Source of the DNA: Globodera rostochiensis
Taxonomy: Eukaryota; Nematoda; Chromadorea; Rhabditida; Heteroderidae
Reading direction: 5' to 3'
DNA: 64,000 nucleotides
Assembly (NCBI GenBank): GCA_018350325.1
Contig: JAEVLN010000015.1
Span: forward strand, 2,253,289-2,317,288
A program made the position numbers and the translations under genes. This document shows, piece after piece, positions 23,933 to 37,043 of this stretch; the stretch's first letter is position 1, and each line of letters opens with the position of its first letter. Below the pieces are notes generated by a model, which saw only the letters and a program-made list of their open reading frames with translations, was not told the DNA's origin and did not search any database.

Positions 23933-25436
23933 ATGCTTCCGCCCGATCCCGAAAAAGGCTTCGGCTTCCGAAAGGCTGGGGGAGGCGCGCAACAGTCGGC
24001 GGAGTCACTCGGCACAATTCAAAAAGCCATACGATACGCGGAGAAAGTATCCAGCGGCCGTTCTCTTTTAGAGCGTTTATTCTTTCTGTTCAGGACGACT
24101 TGTTGCTGTACATAACGGCTGCATTTGGTGCGGAGCACTATTTGGAATACTTCTAACAAAATTTGTGTTAATTAAAACTAAAAGTATTTTTGGAAAACAG
24201 GCATCTTCATGCCTGCTGTGATGTACTTCTTTTACCGATATATTCACAACAGATATAAACGAATTAAGGTCTGTTACCGACTCGACCCGCTTTTAACAGC
24301 TTAAAATCGGCCTTCAGAAAGCCCAAAAGCACAAGGCAAAAAATCAATCTTCGCCTGAAAATGAGAGAAAAACGGTGATTTTTTACTTTCCCGGTAGGAC
24401 GAGTGGAAAACAGGTCGGACAGGACGGATTATATCAGCCGACCAATTCTTTAAGTTTGCTTATAAATTGGCCGATGGCCTTCAGCGATTCGATCCATTGG
24501 TGGCCAAAATTAGCGCCAAGGAATTGGAGAAGGCGCGTTGGCCGAAGGTCAATAATGCCAAAAAGTTATTTTGATTTAACCAATTTGTTTTCTTTGAGAC
24601 TATTCAAATTTTTGTCGTAGCCGACGAGGACGTGGGGGAAGGCCCGCCGACGCAATTTTCCGAATTCACTGATTGGTTGGACGAAGTTCGATACGAACAC
24701 AGAAAGAAGCAAGTGTTCCTCTTGAATTCCACCAGCATTTAATCCTTAAAAGTTTTAACTTCCTTTTTTTCCACAGAAATTATTTGAAGGATGTAAAATT
24801 TTGCATATTGTATTTAACACGGAATCTCTCCGAGGCGGCGGAAAATGGCGAAATCGCCGATAGCGAAGTGAGTAAATGGTGGGAGAGGGCGGAACCCCCC
24901 GACCAGTGATGTCCCCCCCCCCTGCTCCATTTTCTTTACGGTTCCAATTATTCCAATCAATTCCTCCGACATGTGCCCCTAAAGGCTTGGAGAGGAGAAT
25001 TCTGCTATACATCTTTTATAAATATTATTTCGATGGTATCAGGGTTTTTGCCTCCTAAAATGTGACTTTCTTTGACTGGCTGTTAGTCCAAAAAAATCAG
25101 TATCTCTAATCATAGCCCTTCATCGGAGCATTGGAACAGCGACTTCGGTCACTGAGTGCGACTTGCCTTCGCCGCCGCGTCATCAGAATGAACGACGACA
25201 ACAGAAGCGAAGAAAGGAAACAATCGGAAGAAGTCTGCTCAGAGTTTGGCGAATTGCTATGCCGCTTCTACGTAAGCAAGCAATAAACGGTGCCTAAAAC
25301 GACTTTGATTTTGAAGTACGGCGAATTCGACGGATTGGATGAGCCCCAAGGAAATGTTTCAACTGCTGAGTGTTCAACCTCCGAGGAAAGGTTGACCAAC
25401 CTTTGCAATGAGCACAAACCATTTCTCTCACCATAA
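23933..25436 (+). CDS. Membrane-anchored TYW1-type flavodoxin protein without radical-SAM domain
   Basis: Exons join in frame as follows: MLPPDPEKGFGF..., a hydrophobic anchor (DDLLLYITAAFGIFMPAVM, then FFYRYIHNRYKRIK), a basic linker, then a flavodoxin-like fold aligned with the N-terminal half of tRNA wybutosine enzyme TYW1. Strand 1 and P-loop: TVIFYFPGRTSGKQFAYKLA (VILYGSQTGTAKGFATVLA in TYW1). Next: TIQIFVVADEDVGEGPPTQF, EFTDWLDEV, NYLKDVKFCILYL. A helical end (IGALEQRLRSLSATCLRRRV) and an acidic tail follow, to FLSP*. The protein stops there: no CxxxCxxC cluster or radical-SAM exons exist before MRE11. Introns include a 41 nt one inside the FMN loop and one with a GC donor (24709-24776). 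FMN-loop residues are only partly kept, so FMN binding is uncertain. The TYW1 relation is inference from alignment by eye. Confidence 0.65.
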
Positions 25437-25639
25437 GTTTTAGCGATTGAGAAGGAATACTCATCTCTCCACCGCACATCAAAAAGAAATTATATGATAA
25501 TGGCCGACATTTGCTGTGTACATAAGCGTAAATAAAATATTAAAATAATAATGTAATAATGAGAACGACGAAAAGCAAAAGGGATTAAAGAAGTGGCACT
25601 CAATAACCAATCCATTCTGTGCCACGTCAAAGCAATGTC

Positions 25640-28356
25640 CTATGGACTGTCAAAGTCGTCTTCCATTACCTCGGCGTTTTTGCTTCCTGTCAGAATATGT
25701 GTTGAAAAGGAAAAGAGATCAGCTAAACACGTACCTCTCCGTGCCTTTGGGCTGCGGCGGGGGGTTGAGGTGACGAGTTGGGAGGGTTCGAACCCGCGGT
25801 CCAAAAATGAAGAGGCGATGGACTCATTTGGGTCATCGCTTCCCTCCGTAACTTTAACCAATCGTTTCTTCTTGGCCTTTGCCATTCCTTCCGCAATTTG
25901 TTGCTCCAATGGAATGTCTTCGAACTGACCACCAATGTCATAATCCCGTCGGTTATCATAAGGACAAAGGCCATACCCCTCCGGCATCGGCATTCATCGA
26001 CATTCTGTCATGCAGTGTCTCTCGCACTTTGGCTGTCATCGAGTTAATCTGCGTTCGAATGCTGTCACTTAGCGCTTTGTCGGCCGCCGTGTATTTAAAT
26101 TGGGTGGTTGTTTCGGTGTTCGAATATTCCTGCAAAATGAGAGAGAAATTTCCATACAAAAAGAGTAATTAAATCAACTGAATTGCTTTAAGTCCAAATC
26201 ACAAATCAGTTAAGGCACCATAAGTGAACCAATTTTCACCTGCAACTGTTTGCCCATCGCTATTTCAGACAGAACGTTCAGACGGTTCTTGAAATCACAT
26301 TGGTTGTAGTATTTGTTCACCTAAGTGAGTTTCGATGTTTTTTACAGTTCTAATTAAATTCCATCTGACCATTTCGTCCACACTGCACACGTCGTCCGCA
26401 CGATTAGCTAAAAGATGTTGGAGTTGTTCATTTTGCACATTCTTCGCCTTCTTTTCCGGATGAATAGCACGCACAACGATCTGAACACCACGTTTTGTTG
26501 GGAATGACAGTAATGTTTTTGCGCAATGTACAACTGTAGCAGTACCATGTCCGAAGCGTTCGCCACTTTGTCCGCAAAATGACTGGGTCCCCACTTTCTA
26601 CCGTTAATCGGCTTCAAAAGAATTGAGTGTAACAATTCGGACTGTAAAGGACAGTCTACCGGAATGTCAAGCCATCTGCCCGAGTAGATCACTTTCAGCC
26701 GCACTCGGGGCGGCCATGGCTGATGGGGTCCTCGTGTTGCTTCCGCATTTTCCAGAAGTTCGTTAAGTCTTTCGATGATCAGAGGCTCGTCCTAAACCCA
26801 AAAAATAAATATCTTTTGATTGGTAATTGATTTGAAATTTACCGGCATTTTCTTCAGACGCACTGACGACTTTGCGATTTTCGGCGCGGTCGGTTGCGCT
26901 CCTTCGAGCGTCAACTCCTCGACAATAATTTGACGCGTCGTCTGCAGCGGAATCTTCTTCAATTTGAACTCCTTGCCACGAACGGACCTTACAATTAGGG
27001 AACGAGGTTAGAATCTTTGGCATTACCCACAAAATTCCGATATGCTTTTTCTTGCTTTCCTCAACACTCAACGCGGTTGCCACTGTGCTCCCGGGTTGAA
27101 CAATGTAAAAGCCTTTGTTGGAATCATTGGGGTCCATGTATTTGAAGTCGGGGTCTGAAATGAGTTAAAACGGTCAATCAACGACCACTCCAACTCATCA
27201 ACAGATGGAATGTTGTTGTTATTGGGCGAAGGTCCAATTATTTGGTCTTTCGTATTTCATTTAAATTTGTCCATCAAACTAATTTCTTTTTAATTAATTT
27301 GTACCTATCAAGCACTCGTGCTCGTGGCCCCAGATCACTGAAAAAAAAACAAAATCAAAAGGCTGCCATATGTTTAAATGCAAGCGGTAATAACCCAAAT
27401 CGAAAAAGAACGGAATGTTTCTGAAGGAAAGATGCGATTTGGTGCTTCGCAATTGGCTCCTCGGAGGCCGATTTTGATGAAGTACCAAAATGGAAAACCA
27501 CGAGCCGGGATCATCGCCCTCGGGACGGTTGAACTTAACTCGACCTTCTGCAAATTACGACTTAATTAAGAAGAAAAATCAACAACAGGAAATGCTTGTA
27601 ATATTCTGTACCCCCCTCCCCATTTCATTCATTGACCCACTTGCAAAAGAACGTGCCAATCTGTCGTCCCGTTGGCTGCCGATGCCGTACAGTGCAATTT
27701 TTGTGTTCCCCCGCGTTAGAAGAATCGGCGTCACTTCAATTTGGTCGACATCGCAAAACTTTCCGAACAAATTGATCAGACCGGCCTCGTGGAGAACATC
27801 GAGCGCGGAAAGACCCTGGAAATACGAAGTAGAAACAAAATGCCAGAAATTCACCTTTCCCGAAAGGTCGTCGTGATTCCCATGAATGGTGAAGATGGGC
27901 ATGCTCACGCGAAGATTCTCATCCAAATAATTAGCGACGGGAAAGTCGCTGTGCTGGAAGTTGATGGTCGGGTCGGAGACGAAGTCCAGACTGGGATGAC
28001 CCTCGCGGAAGCAGTACTTACGCAGCAGCCGAACCACCTTCAGCTGCGACTCACGGCTGGGATGGTTCTCGTGGAAAAGATCGCCCGCTGAGGATAAGAA
28101 AACAGACAAATCCGCCGGTTATGGTAAACGAAGCAGTGGTTGCCAACTCACCCAATAGGACAAAATCCACCTTCGAGTCGGTTCCAACTGCGAGAACTTC
28201 GCGAAATGCTTCAAAAGAATCGCTGCTTATGTGCTCTTTGTTCTCCGCGAAACCGGCGTGGATGTCCGACGCGATCAGAAGACGCACAATTGGCAGTTCA
28301 TCGTCAGTTTCCATAGCCATTGTCTCATCCGACAACCGCCGACTATTATCCGCCAT
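25640..28356 (-). CDS. MRE11: MRE11 double-strand-break repair nuclease
   Basis: The nuclease subunit of MRE11-RAD50-NBS1, which resects DNA ends and supports meiosis, in the nucleus. Metallophosphoesterase motifs are visible in order: ASDIHAGF, AGDLFHENHPSR (created by a GTGAGT...CTCAG intron), LRVSMPIFTIHGNHDD, and IWGHEHEC. MRE11-specific segments include KYCFREGHPSLDF and LSALDVLHEAGLINLFGKF. Further on are KGFYIVQPGSTVATALS, the capping-domain region, and a C terminus with AEGMAKAKKKRLVKV and an acidic end EDDFDSP*. The real ATG is 28356 (MADNSRRLSD); two upstream in-frame codons are not ATG. In most eukaryotes motif I reads ATDIHLGY; here it is ASDIHAGF, conservative at the metal ligands. 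Convergent with the flavodoxin gene, 203 bp apart. Confidence 0.93.
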
Positions 28357-28910
28357 AGACAATATTTTTATCTGCTTTTAGCTTGGCCATTACGATATGA
28401 ACATCACCATTAGCACATTTTCATTAAGATTAAAAGAAGCATAAATTTTGCTGTTCACCCAGTAAATAACCCCGTGACTTCAATATTGGAACCCAAAAAA
28501 AAATCCCGATTGGAAATAAATGGACCATTTTTACCATTACAGAACATTAATATAAATTATAGTTACTTACACCCACAACACATTTATATTTTCGAAAACA
28601 ATGTTTGGTCAGAGGAATTGGTAAGAAAGGATAAATATGGTTGTGTCAATGGTTTATAACAACAACTTCGCGCGATTAAATAGCAAAAGCATGAAATGAT
28701 CGGTTGAAAGAGGGATCGAGAAGCGTCGCTATCCAATTTCTACCTATTCTTGCCCGTGTAAAGGACAATAGGCTTTAATTAAAATGTATTTAAAATCCAT
28801 GAACTCGCAACGCTTCCGATGATGGGGACGACCAAAATATATAATTTAAGAATTGAATCCATCACCATCGATGGGAATATAATAAGTCACGTCATCACAC
28901 AACACCACGT
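28357..28910. other. Intergenic between MRE11 start and clathrin stop
   Basis: 554 bp, AT-rich, both flanking genes on the minus strand. I see no exon-like segment or repeat. Confidence 0.5.
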
Positions 28911-31900
28911 TTATTTGTAGAAGGGATAAGACGGAAAGCTTTGAGTCGGAGGAACAGAAGAGCCAACGCCGCCCGTTGGATATGTGGTCGCGTTTGGAAC
29001 CGCAGCGGTGGTGGGGTACGCAGTCAACATGAGTTGCGGTTCCACTACAGAAAAAGATGCTGTTCAGATTTATTTTAAACTACTTACTCATACTGCCACT
29101 TCGCTGTTGCTGCTCTTTGACCTCTTCTTTGCGCTCCACCTCAGCCCTTTCCAGGCGTTCGACCTTAAAATTGAATAGGTGGAACAATAAACACGAGAAA
29201 ACTAGTCTGGTTGACTATAGGAAATTTGTGCTTTAAATTTCCAATCAAAATTGTAAGTGCTCGTTTGCATTCTCACTGATCTGCCCAAACAAACCCGGGA
29301 TCCAAAGTCACGCATGGTCTGTATCATGAATGGCATGGCATATTCAACGATGTTGTTACGCCAAGCCAACTCGAGCACAACGTCAGGCCGCAACAAATCG
29401 TAGCATTTGTACAATAAAGCGGGGAAACAATCCTTCAAGCCTTGCTTCAGGAAATACTGCATCAAATCCTCGACAATCTCTGGCTGACGGCTCTCGGCAG
29501 CATATTCCATCGCATCCTGCGCATTACCAAATTTTTGTATCAGGTCTTTCCAACCCTCACATTGTACAGCTTGTCCCTCTTGCAAAGCTCAACTGATTGC
29601 TTCCAGCGATTGTTTCCTTTGTAAAGAAAAGCTGAGATTCGGCGAAATTCGAGAAGCTGGTGGTTTTCCAGCTGTTGAGCAAGAGTTATGTTGTCGAAAT
29701 TGTCATAAGTCGCAATGCTGGCTCTTAATGATTCATAATCTTCATCTTCGATGAACAACTGATTGAGACATTCGTTGAGTGCTTTGTTGTTTAGGTTTTG
29801 CACTTGTCGCAAATATGGCTGCACAAGAGTGAGTTGGTCAACTTGAAGGTGGGGGCAAATTAATCATTTTAAACCAGTGGTTGTCTCAATAATTTCCTGA
29901 CTACGGACACTAAATAATAGTGAAAACCGACCCCTATCGTTTTTCAAACGCTTTCCAAGTTTCAGACAAAAACACCAACCCTTCTGGAAAAAGGCGACTG
30001 TTCGTGTTTGGTCAAGGCGCGGTGACAACACTAACAACAGATCATTCAAAAGAGTGGGCTTGTAGTCCAAGTAGAACTGGATTGCTTTGTAGTACAGCTC
30101 CACGTTCGCCACCTAAACACCCGACAAAACTTAACAAAAGAGAATAAAACAAGGAACCTTAGTAACAATCTCTTTAAAATGCTGTTCTCGCCATGCTTCA
30201 GTGGGATGTTGGATCATTGTCATCACTGCGTTGTCATACTCCTCATATTTATCGTAAAGGAAAACCAGTTCGGACCAGAGATGGGCCTGCTCGGCAGCTC
30301 GCAAAACCTAATTAGCGCATTAGCGACTGTTTTAGGTAAATATAATAAAAAACACCTTTGGAATGTTCACTCGCGACCAAAATAGATCCAAATGTTCACG
30401 CATTTTCTCCGTCTTGTATTTGCTGTACAAAATAGCCAATTCCGTGAACATGCCCATATGGGCACGCTCCAGTCCCAGCGCATTCTCCAAAAGAGCGATC
30501 AACTCATCAAAATGAGCCCGATTCTGATAGTAGGTGATAAGCTCGTCCAATTCATCTGCATGCACGACAATATGAAGACCGCAGATTTGAGCCAAGCGAA
30601 ATTCCTTGTGATTCACGCACGCGAAGCAAACCTGTTTTTTAAATCGTTCAATTTGCGTCTATCATAAATCAGCCTACATTATCGTATAAATTGGAAAGGA
30701 GCATGAATACAGAAGCGAAGGAAAAAAATATATAAAAAATTAAATCAACCAAAAGGAATTTTCATTAAGTGGTATTGTTACAAGTAACAAACATAGTACC
30801 TGTTTCCAAGTTTTTGTGGAATTGGCCTTGCGCCCAGCATCAACAGCTCCAGGAAAGTCTCCAAGCTCAACAAGTGTTGTTGCCAGCTTCGCATAGTTGC
30901 TGATACTGTTGAAGAGAATGCGCGCTGCATCATTCATCCCGTGTTCCACACAACGGTCTCCGACTTGCTGAATCTGGGCATGGTTTGGTTCCGTAATGAA
31001 CTCCTCTAATTCCGTCAGACGACCCGTCTTGGCATACGCAAAACAAAGCTCAGTCTCGATGAACGACTCCCGCGATTTCTTGCGGGCCATTTGTAAGTAG
31101 CGCACCAAATCCTCCCAATGATCGGTTTCATTGCACTTTTTAGCCACTTCAATGAATGCGCTGGGCTCATCGGCTTTGACAAAAGAGTCCACTGCTTCTT
31201 TCACGAGTCCCTCGTTAAGTTGTGATTTGGCCAAAGCAGCCCACACAGCTGGTTCGTTAACTTTTTCCGCGAATTCGTACGCTCTGTCCAAGTTTTTCAC
31301 ATTCTCAATAAGCACCTTAAAACAAACAAAGCAGTGGAAATACAAAGTCGTTTTTGTTTTACCTTTATCGCCGACGCATTAACTCCAAATTTGCGGAAGA
31401 TTGCAAATGCTTCCTCATAGAGTTGGTCCGTGATTGCAATGTTCGCAATGTCAGGTGCGTCATAATTGTCCAATTTTTGAATGTATTCCATCACTCGAGA
31501 CGAATCCGCCTTCATTGCGGTCAGAATCAACAAATTTTGCAGATTTCTATTCTCAGTGAAAGTCGAATTTTCAAGCACGATTTTCTCCAGAAGTTCGATG
31601 AGCTCATTGGGCAAATCTGCTGAGATGAAGGCGCGCACCGTTATGCTTATGTCATCCGGGTCCAAAGTCTCAGAGAGAGTCGTCTGTACCACCTAACACG
31701 ACAAATTTATAAGACTTAGAAGAAGCAATATCAAAAACACAAACCTGGTCGATCAATTGTCGTCGGTGCTGGTTGTTCTCCGCTAAAACAACTGCCCACA
31801 GGTCGCTGTCCCGACGACGCACCAAATAGCGGGCCAGACTTTTAAACAACGAATTCTCATTGCAAACCTAAAAATGGAATAAAACAAAGTCCAAAGTTCA

Positions 31901-34900
31901 ACTGAAAATGAACACACCGCAATGAGCTCAGAATCGCAGCGGCCCCTTTCATATGCAAGGAGAGCATAGTGCGGGTCGCGTTTCTCGCAATATTTGCCAA
32001 TCACCAGCGAGTCGTAGAACTGATTTTCACGCAGAAAACGTTCCGGATTGTTGTTGGAATCGATGTAAATCTTCGCCAGTGCGTTGTGTGTGGCCTGGTC
32101 CTGATTTCCTTCATGAACTCGACTCTCTAACCATGGGCTTAGAAGCTTCAGGCTAAAACGAAACATTAGGATCAAATAATACATAGGTAGTCTAAAATTC
32201 CGACCGATTTCTTTTCTCGACTTCTTCAACAAGTTCATCAATGTCAAACTTCCCACGTGTAATCTGAATCAATTGTTTGATCTGGTCTTCGCCACAGTCC
32301 ACGTTGAGCAAAGCTCCGACCACAATCGGTAACCGTTTAGGATTCACTTTGCTGACAAAAACTTCAATCGACTTCATGAGACTGCTGCGGTAGAGGTAGA
32401 GCACCAAATCTTGGACCATGTCGTGACGATCGCAAACGATTATGAGCGGTAGCTAAATAGTATCCATTCACTAAATTCGATATCCCCATCATTTCATATT
32501 AAAACCAAAGTTAAATGGGAATTCTTCGCATCATCAAAACATACTTGATCCGCCAATTTTGCTTCCTTCAGATAATTTTTGACACGCTCCGGATCATAGC
32601 AATTCGATTCACGACAAATGCGCTCGACTTCTTTGATTTGTCCTGTTCTGGTAGCAGCCTGAATTCCGTAAAATAAACCATTAAAATAAAAAGCCCGAGA
32701 GGTGGCAACTCCCATCTTGAATTGTATCAAAAATAAAACTACGCCTATTAACCTTCTGCGGCTTTTTGGTACGGTGCAAACAATTCATACCTGTATGTAT
32801 TTGAAATGGACTTCCGAGTCTTGGCTGAAGTTGACAATAGAGCCAAGAAAGTAGAAGAGGCCTTCGTAACTTTTAAATGACTCAAAGATATCAATGAGCG
32901 CTTGGGTGCCCAGTTGTTCACAATATTTGGACGCAATTTGAACGACAATTTGAAAATTCGCTCGCAGATTTGCTTGTAACATGGCCTTTAGACACTCCAA
33001 CGAATCTTGCACGTTCAATCGACCAAAGTAATTGACCAACCACTGAAAAACAAGGTAAATTTATAAATGTTCAAATCAAAGACAATTGTGGGTATATGTA
33101 CTAAGCCGAGTCCTAATTAGTGTTTTCGGTGTTAAACCGATACATTCGGGACGTATACCTCTGAATTGAAATGTTGCGTGTGCACAACCGTCCTTTTGAT
33201 GTCGTACAGATCGGTGAAATGCTCAAGCGCTCTCTGCGGAAGACCGGCCTTCTCGCACAACTGGCCAATTGACGCCCGATCGTAATGGTTGAACATCCGA
33301 TTGCCCAAAATTGCGTCGGCCACTTGCGGATTGGACATCAAATTCATTTCCAGCAGTCGAGTTTGCAAATAGCCTTGGGACTCCTCATCGTTTTTGAGCG
33401 CTTCAAGCAAAAAGGCGGTGCATTGTTGGATGTTCCCGGCTTCCGCAAAGCAGTCGACAATCTGAATAAACATTATTAAAATGCCGGAAGCTCCAAAGAC
33501 TAAAAACAAATAAACGTTTTGGAAGATTGTATTTTCTGGCCTAAGTAACCCTTTATTGGGACTAAAACTGTTTATTTTGATAAGTAAATATTTTGATTCA
33601 GGGATACCATATTGAAAAATGAGTTTTAACCCATATATATAACAACGCGATATAACACCTGATTAATATCCGCTAACGGCTCCCCATTTGGACCTTCATT
33701 CAATAGCATCAGAGCAAATTTTGACGCGTTTTCGGGATGAGTGCGGAGAACTTGTCGCATTTGAAAAAGATAATCCGGCTCAAAATTCACTTTCTTGGCG
33801 TATAAAATGATTTTGTCGAATTGTCCCAATTCAGCAAAGCATTGCACAACTTTGTGAGGCACATTGCCACGTAAATAAATGCTCAGCGCCAAATTGATGT
33901 CGTACTGCTTAACCAGGTCACCCAACTCTTCGCTGCAGTCCAAACTTCCCTCCGAAATCCATTTCTCAACAATTTGCTTCTTTCCCTGTTTGTATTAGCA
34001 TAATGGGTTATATATTTATGGGAGCTGAACCTGAGCGAGCACTGGCCGACACAACTCCAGTGATTCGTATTTGTTCAACGATCCCTGCTCAAGCAGAGTG
34101 GTGAAGTAGATCAGAAGCGGAGCAGGGCCTTTTCCTTGTGGTGGAGCCACGTTCTGGAACTTTTGCAACGTTTGTGGCGTCCTCAGGATTTTCTGTGGTG
34201 CAGTCGCGGCAACTTTGGCCGCATCGGAATAGTTTCCATTTCCAATAAGCAAATTGAATTTGCGCACAAACAGCTCCTCGGCTCCAGGAAGATTGCATCG
34301 CGAGGCCAATTTAAGCGCCAAATCCGGATTCTGGAGTTGTTGGGTGACAAACGGAATTATTGTGGACTCGTCAAGACCAACACTGATGACCTAGAAAAAA
34401 ATAAGCTCCATACTTTCAGGCAACTGCTGATCAGACCTGTCCTGAACGATTGATGCCGATAACTCCGTGGTTTTGTTTGTATTCAGTCGATATAAACACA
34501 GTTTCTGTCGATATGCGCACTGTGTAGATGGAAATTCCAGTTTCAAGGTCAAACACATGAACATATCCATATTTGGTGATCATGTACAGAAGGCCGAATT
34601 TGGATGATGCCTTAAAAAGTGAATGAATCCATCAAAAAGATTCTAACATTCTTTTCCAACCGCTCCCAAATCTATATTAAAAACAATCAAGAACCTGTAT
34701 TGAAACAGGGAAATCGGAAACGGCATCAGCGGGATAATGGACATCGATTGCTTTCTTCTGGTAAGGCTGATTACCGCTTGGCGTTGCCGAGACTTCAACG
34801 ATGTGCAGCTAATATGTTTTTGATTAATAAATTAGTTGGGAAAATAAAAATCGAACGAACTTTGCCGCCACTTTGATTGCGCAAAGAGAAGCAAAAAAGA

Positions 34901-35757
34901 TTGCTTGGGTGCGCATTTGCTTCCAATTTGAACTGCGTAAAACAGGCGGCGTGGCCTTCAATCGGTTGAGACACTTTGCGCTCGGTGCTATACAATTGCA
35001 TGGAGCCAACCACTCGTGATTCCTATTCAAAAAGTAATATTAATATCGTATTTACAATTCATGACAAATCGAAAGAATGAAATTTACTCTGATAAGGTAA
35101 CCTTTGCGGCGATTCCAAGCAGAAGCAGAAATTTTCCCTCGTGATCGGACCGGTAATTTATGATCTGTACGTTGGCCAATGTGGAGTGTCTTTCAAACAT
35201 TTTAACTGGTGCTGACTCTCCTTAATCAAGCCTATTTTATTACTGTTAGTCTATAAAAAACAAACCTGCCAAAGCCCAATGGTACACAAATGCATCGGTC
35301 ACAATTCCGATGGTTTCCGGATTTATCCACTTCCAGAACACAACATCTTCATTCGCTACATGCGTCTTGACTTTGGCCTTTTGCTCAAGATCAAATATTT
35401 GCAAAGTCTTCCCCGCTTAAAAACAAATTATAATTTATAACAATTTGTTTAGATTTGCTTACATTTAAGTGCCAGAATTTTGGAAACAGGATTCATCAAT
35501 GCCGAATCCGCACTGACTGGACGTCGCGTCAACTCGCTGGGGTTGGACACATCCAATATCACCACTTGAGCGGAGTCACCAACAATTTCACGAACAACAA
35601 TGTATTTGTCCGACTCCATGGTCACATTACCGAAGCTGATGTTGTCCGGGTTGATGCCCGCTTTTTGTAACTGAAAATTCCAAACAAAATTCACATTGGG
35701 CAAGAAAAAAATTACAGAAAAAAGCTCTTGCAACCGAATTGGAATTAGAGAGGTCAT
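28911..35757 (-). CDS. CLTC: Clathrin heavy chain
   Basis: Forms the triskelion legs of clathrin coats in endocytosis and Golgi/endosome sorting. About fifteen exons follow the family from end to end. The N-terminal propeller is [33 protein letters not shown], then [16 protein letters not shown] and [14 protein letters not shown]. Linker and heavy-chain repeats follow: [159 protein letters not shown] and [17 protein letters not shown]. The trimerisation end is followed by [16 protein letters not shown] and a short Pro/Ser/Tyr tail ending YPFYK*. I see no frameshift or missing repeat. This is the longest gene here, with an intact and typical product (chc-1 in C. elegans). Confidence 0.96.
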
Positions 35758-36509
35758 CGTCGTTTGTCAAAAGCTAAAATGAAAAAAGAAAGATTTTTAC
35801 ACATCAATAATGCAAAAATGGATGTACAATCACTAATAAGTAAGGAAAGGATATGGGATTTGCGGGCTCGAAATAAAGCGAGAAAAATAGGGCTCGTTAG
35901 GGGTGCTTTTGGGGAAATCGATTTTAGGGGTGCATATTTCCTAACATGTTGGGAAAATTCCAAAATAGTTAGGCTACATTAAAGCATACAAATCCTTTTC
36001 TAACCTGATTTTTAACGAAAAGAGAGGGGATGACTAACAAATTTCAGCCCTTTTCCACCGATTGGGGACGCAAAGTCTCTTCACCAATGCGGAAGGGAAC
36101 GAGAAACACAAAATTGCGGATATAAACACAATTCGTACTTTGTGGTAGCTCTGGTAGTTCAATAAACATACAACAATACAATAGGCGACATGCAAGAAAC
36201 GCCAAAGGTTGCGGCGGCGTTGTATGTGTAATTTGACTATTTTGTGCCGCGTCGGCACAAAAAAAATAAATAAAATACACTACTAAATTCAAAAACCCAG
36301 AAAGCCAATTAATTCATTTGTTTGTTTTTTGCAAAAATGATTTTTTGAAAATAGGGGCACCAGCTTTACTATGAAGAATCATGAATTAAACCCCGATAGA
36401 AATTCTTAAAGCCATTCGAAAGAATTCGAAGCGTTGAAGCTATCATTAAGTTAAAGCTTTGTGATTGGATAAATACCTATCAAAAAAGTTATGGTCAGAA
36501 AGGCGGTCG

Positions 36510-36880
36510 GGTTCGTTTCGGCGCGGCTCAGTTCGGCGCCGACAAGTTTGAAACGTTATAACTTTTTGTTTATTTGTCCAAACCAAACATTCTTGGTATC
36601 ATTTGAAAGCACCTTGTCTGTAGATTCTATAATAGAAAAGAGCTGAGCGATTCGACTTAAACAAAGGAAGTTATGAGTCACCGCGCCAAACTGTCACGAA
36701 AAATGGCAATTTTCACACGTTTTAAGTTATAACTTTTTTTCGAAAAGACGAATCGGTTAGCTTTAGCTTGATCAAAGGTTCAGCATTCTGAGAGGTTTTG
36801 TATGATACCGATTTTATTTGGTTTGCTTTCTTAATAACTATGTTATGACTGATCGCGCCCAACTGAGCGGATCCGTCAGA
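36510..36880. repeat. Diverged ~172 bp tandem repeat, about two copies
   Basis: Two units begin GTTATAACTTTTT at 36554 and about 36726 and end GTTATGA(G/C)T...CGCGCC(C/A)AACTG at about 36669-36693 and 36842-36866, an offset of 172-173 bp. A partial third end (GGCGCGGCTCAG) precedes the first unit near 36518. The units share short blocks but are well diverged in between. Confidence 0.6.
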
Positions 36881-37043
36881 AAGGCCCCAATCGGGACTAT
36901 TGCCGAGGTTTTGAAGCAAGGCCCCGATCTTATGGATTAGATGGGTTTACCCCGTCAGCAGATTCTTGATTAGAAATATAGGGGGCAAAGCGAAGCGTCA
37001 AGGATCACAATTTTTCGGGGTCCATTTTTTCAAAAAATGAGAA

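Noticed and set aside
24380..24470. Loss of the FMN phosphate loop in the flavodoxin gene (FYFPADQFF reading).
   Set aside because: A 41 nt phase-0 intron gives FYFPGRTSGKQFAYKLA, which aligns residue by residue with the TYW1 loop.
25770..25800. tRNA B-box-like GGGTTCGAACCC sequence.
   Set aside because: Lies inside the MRE11 coding exon; no A box or cloverleaf around it.
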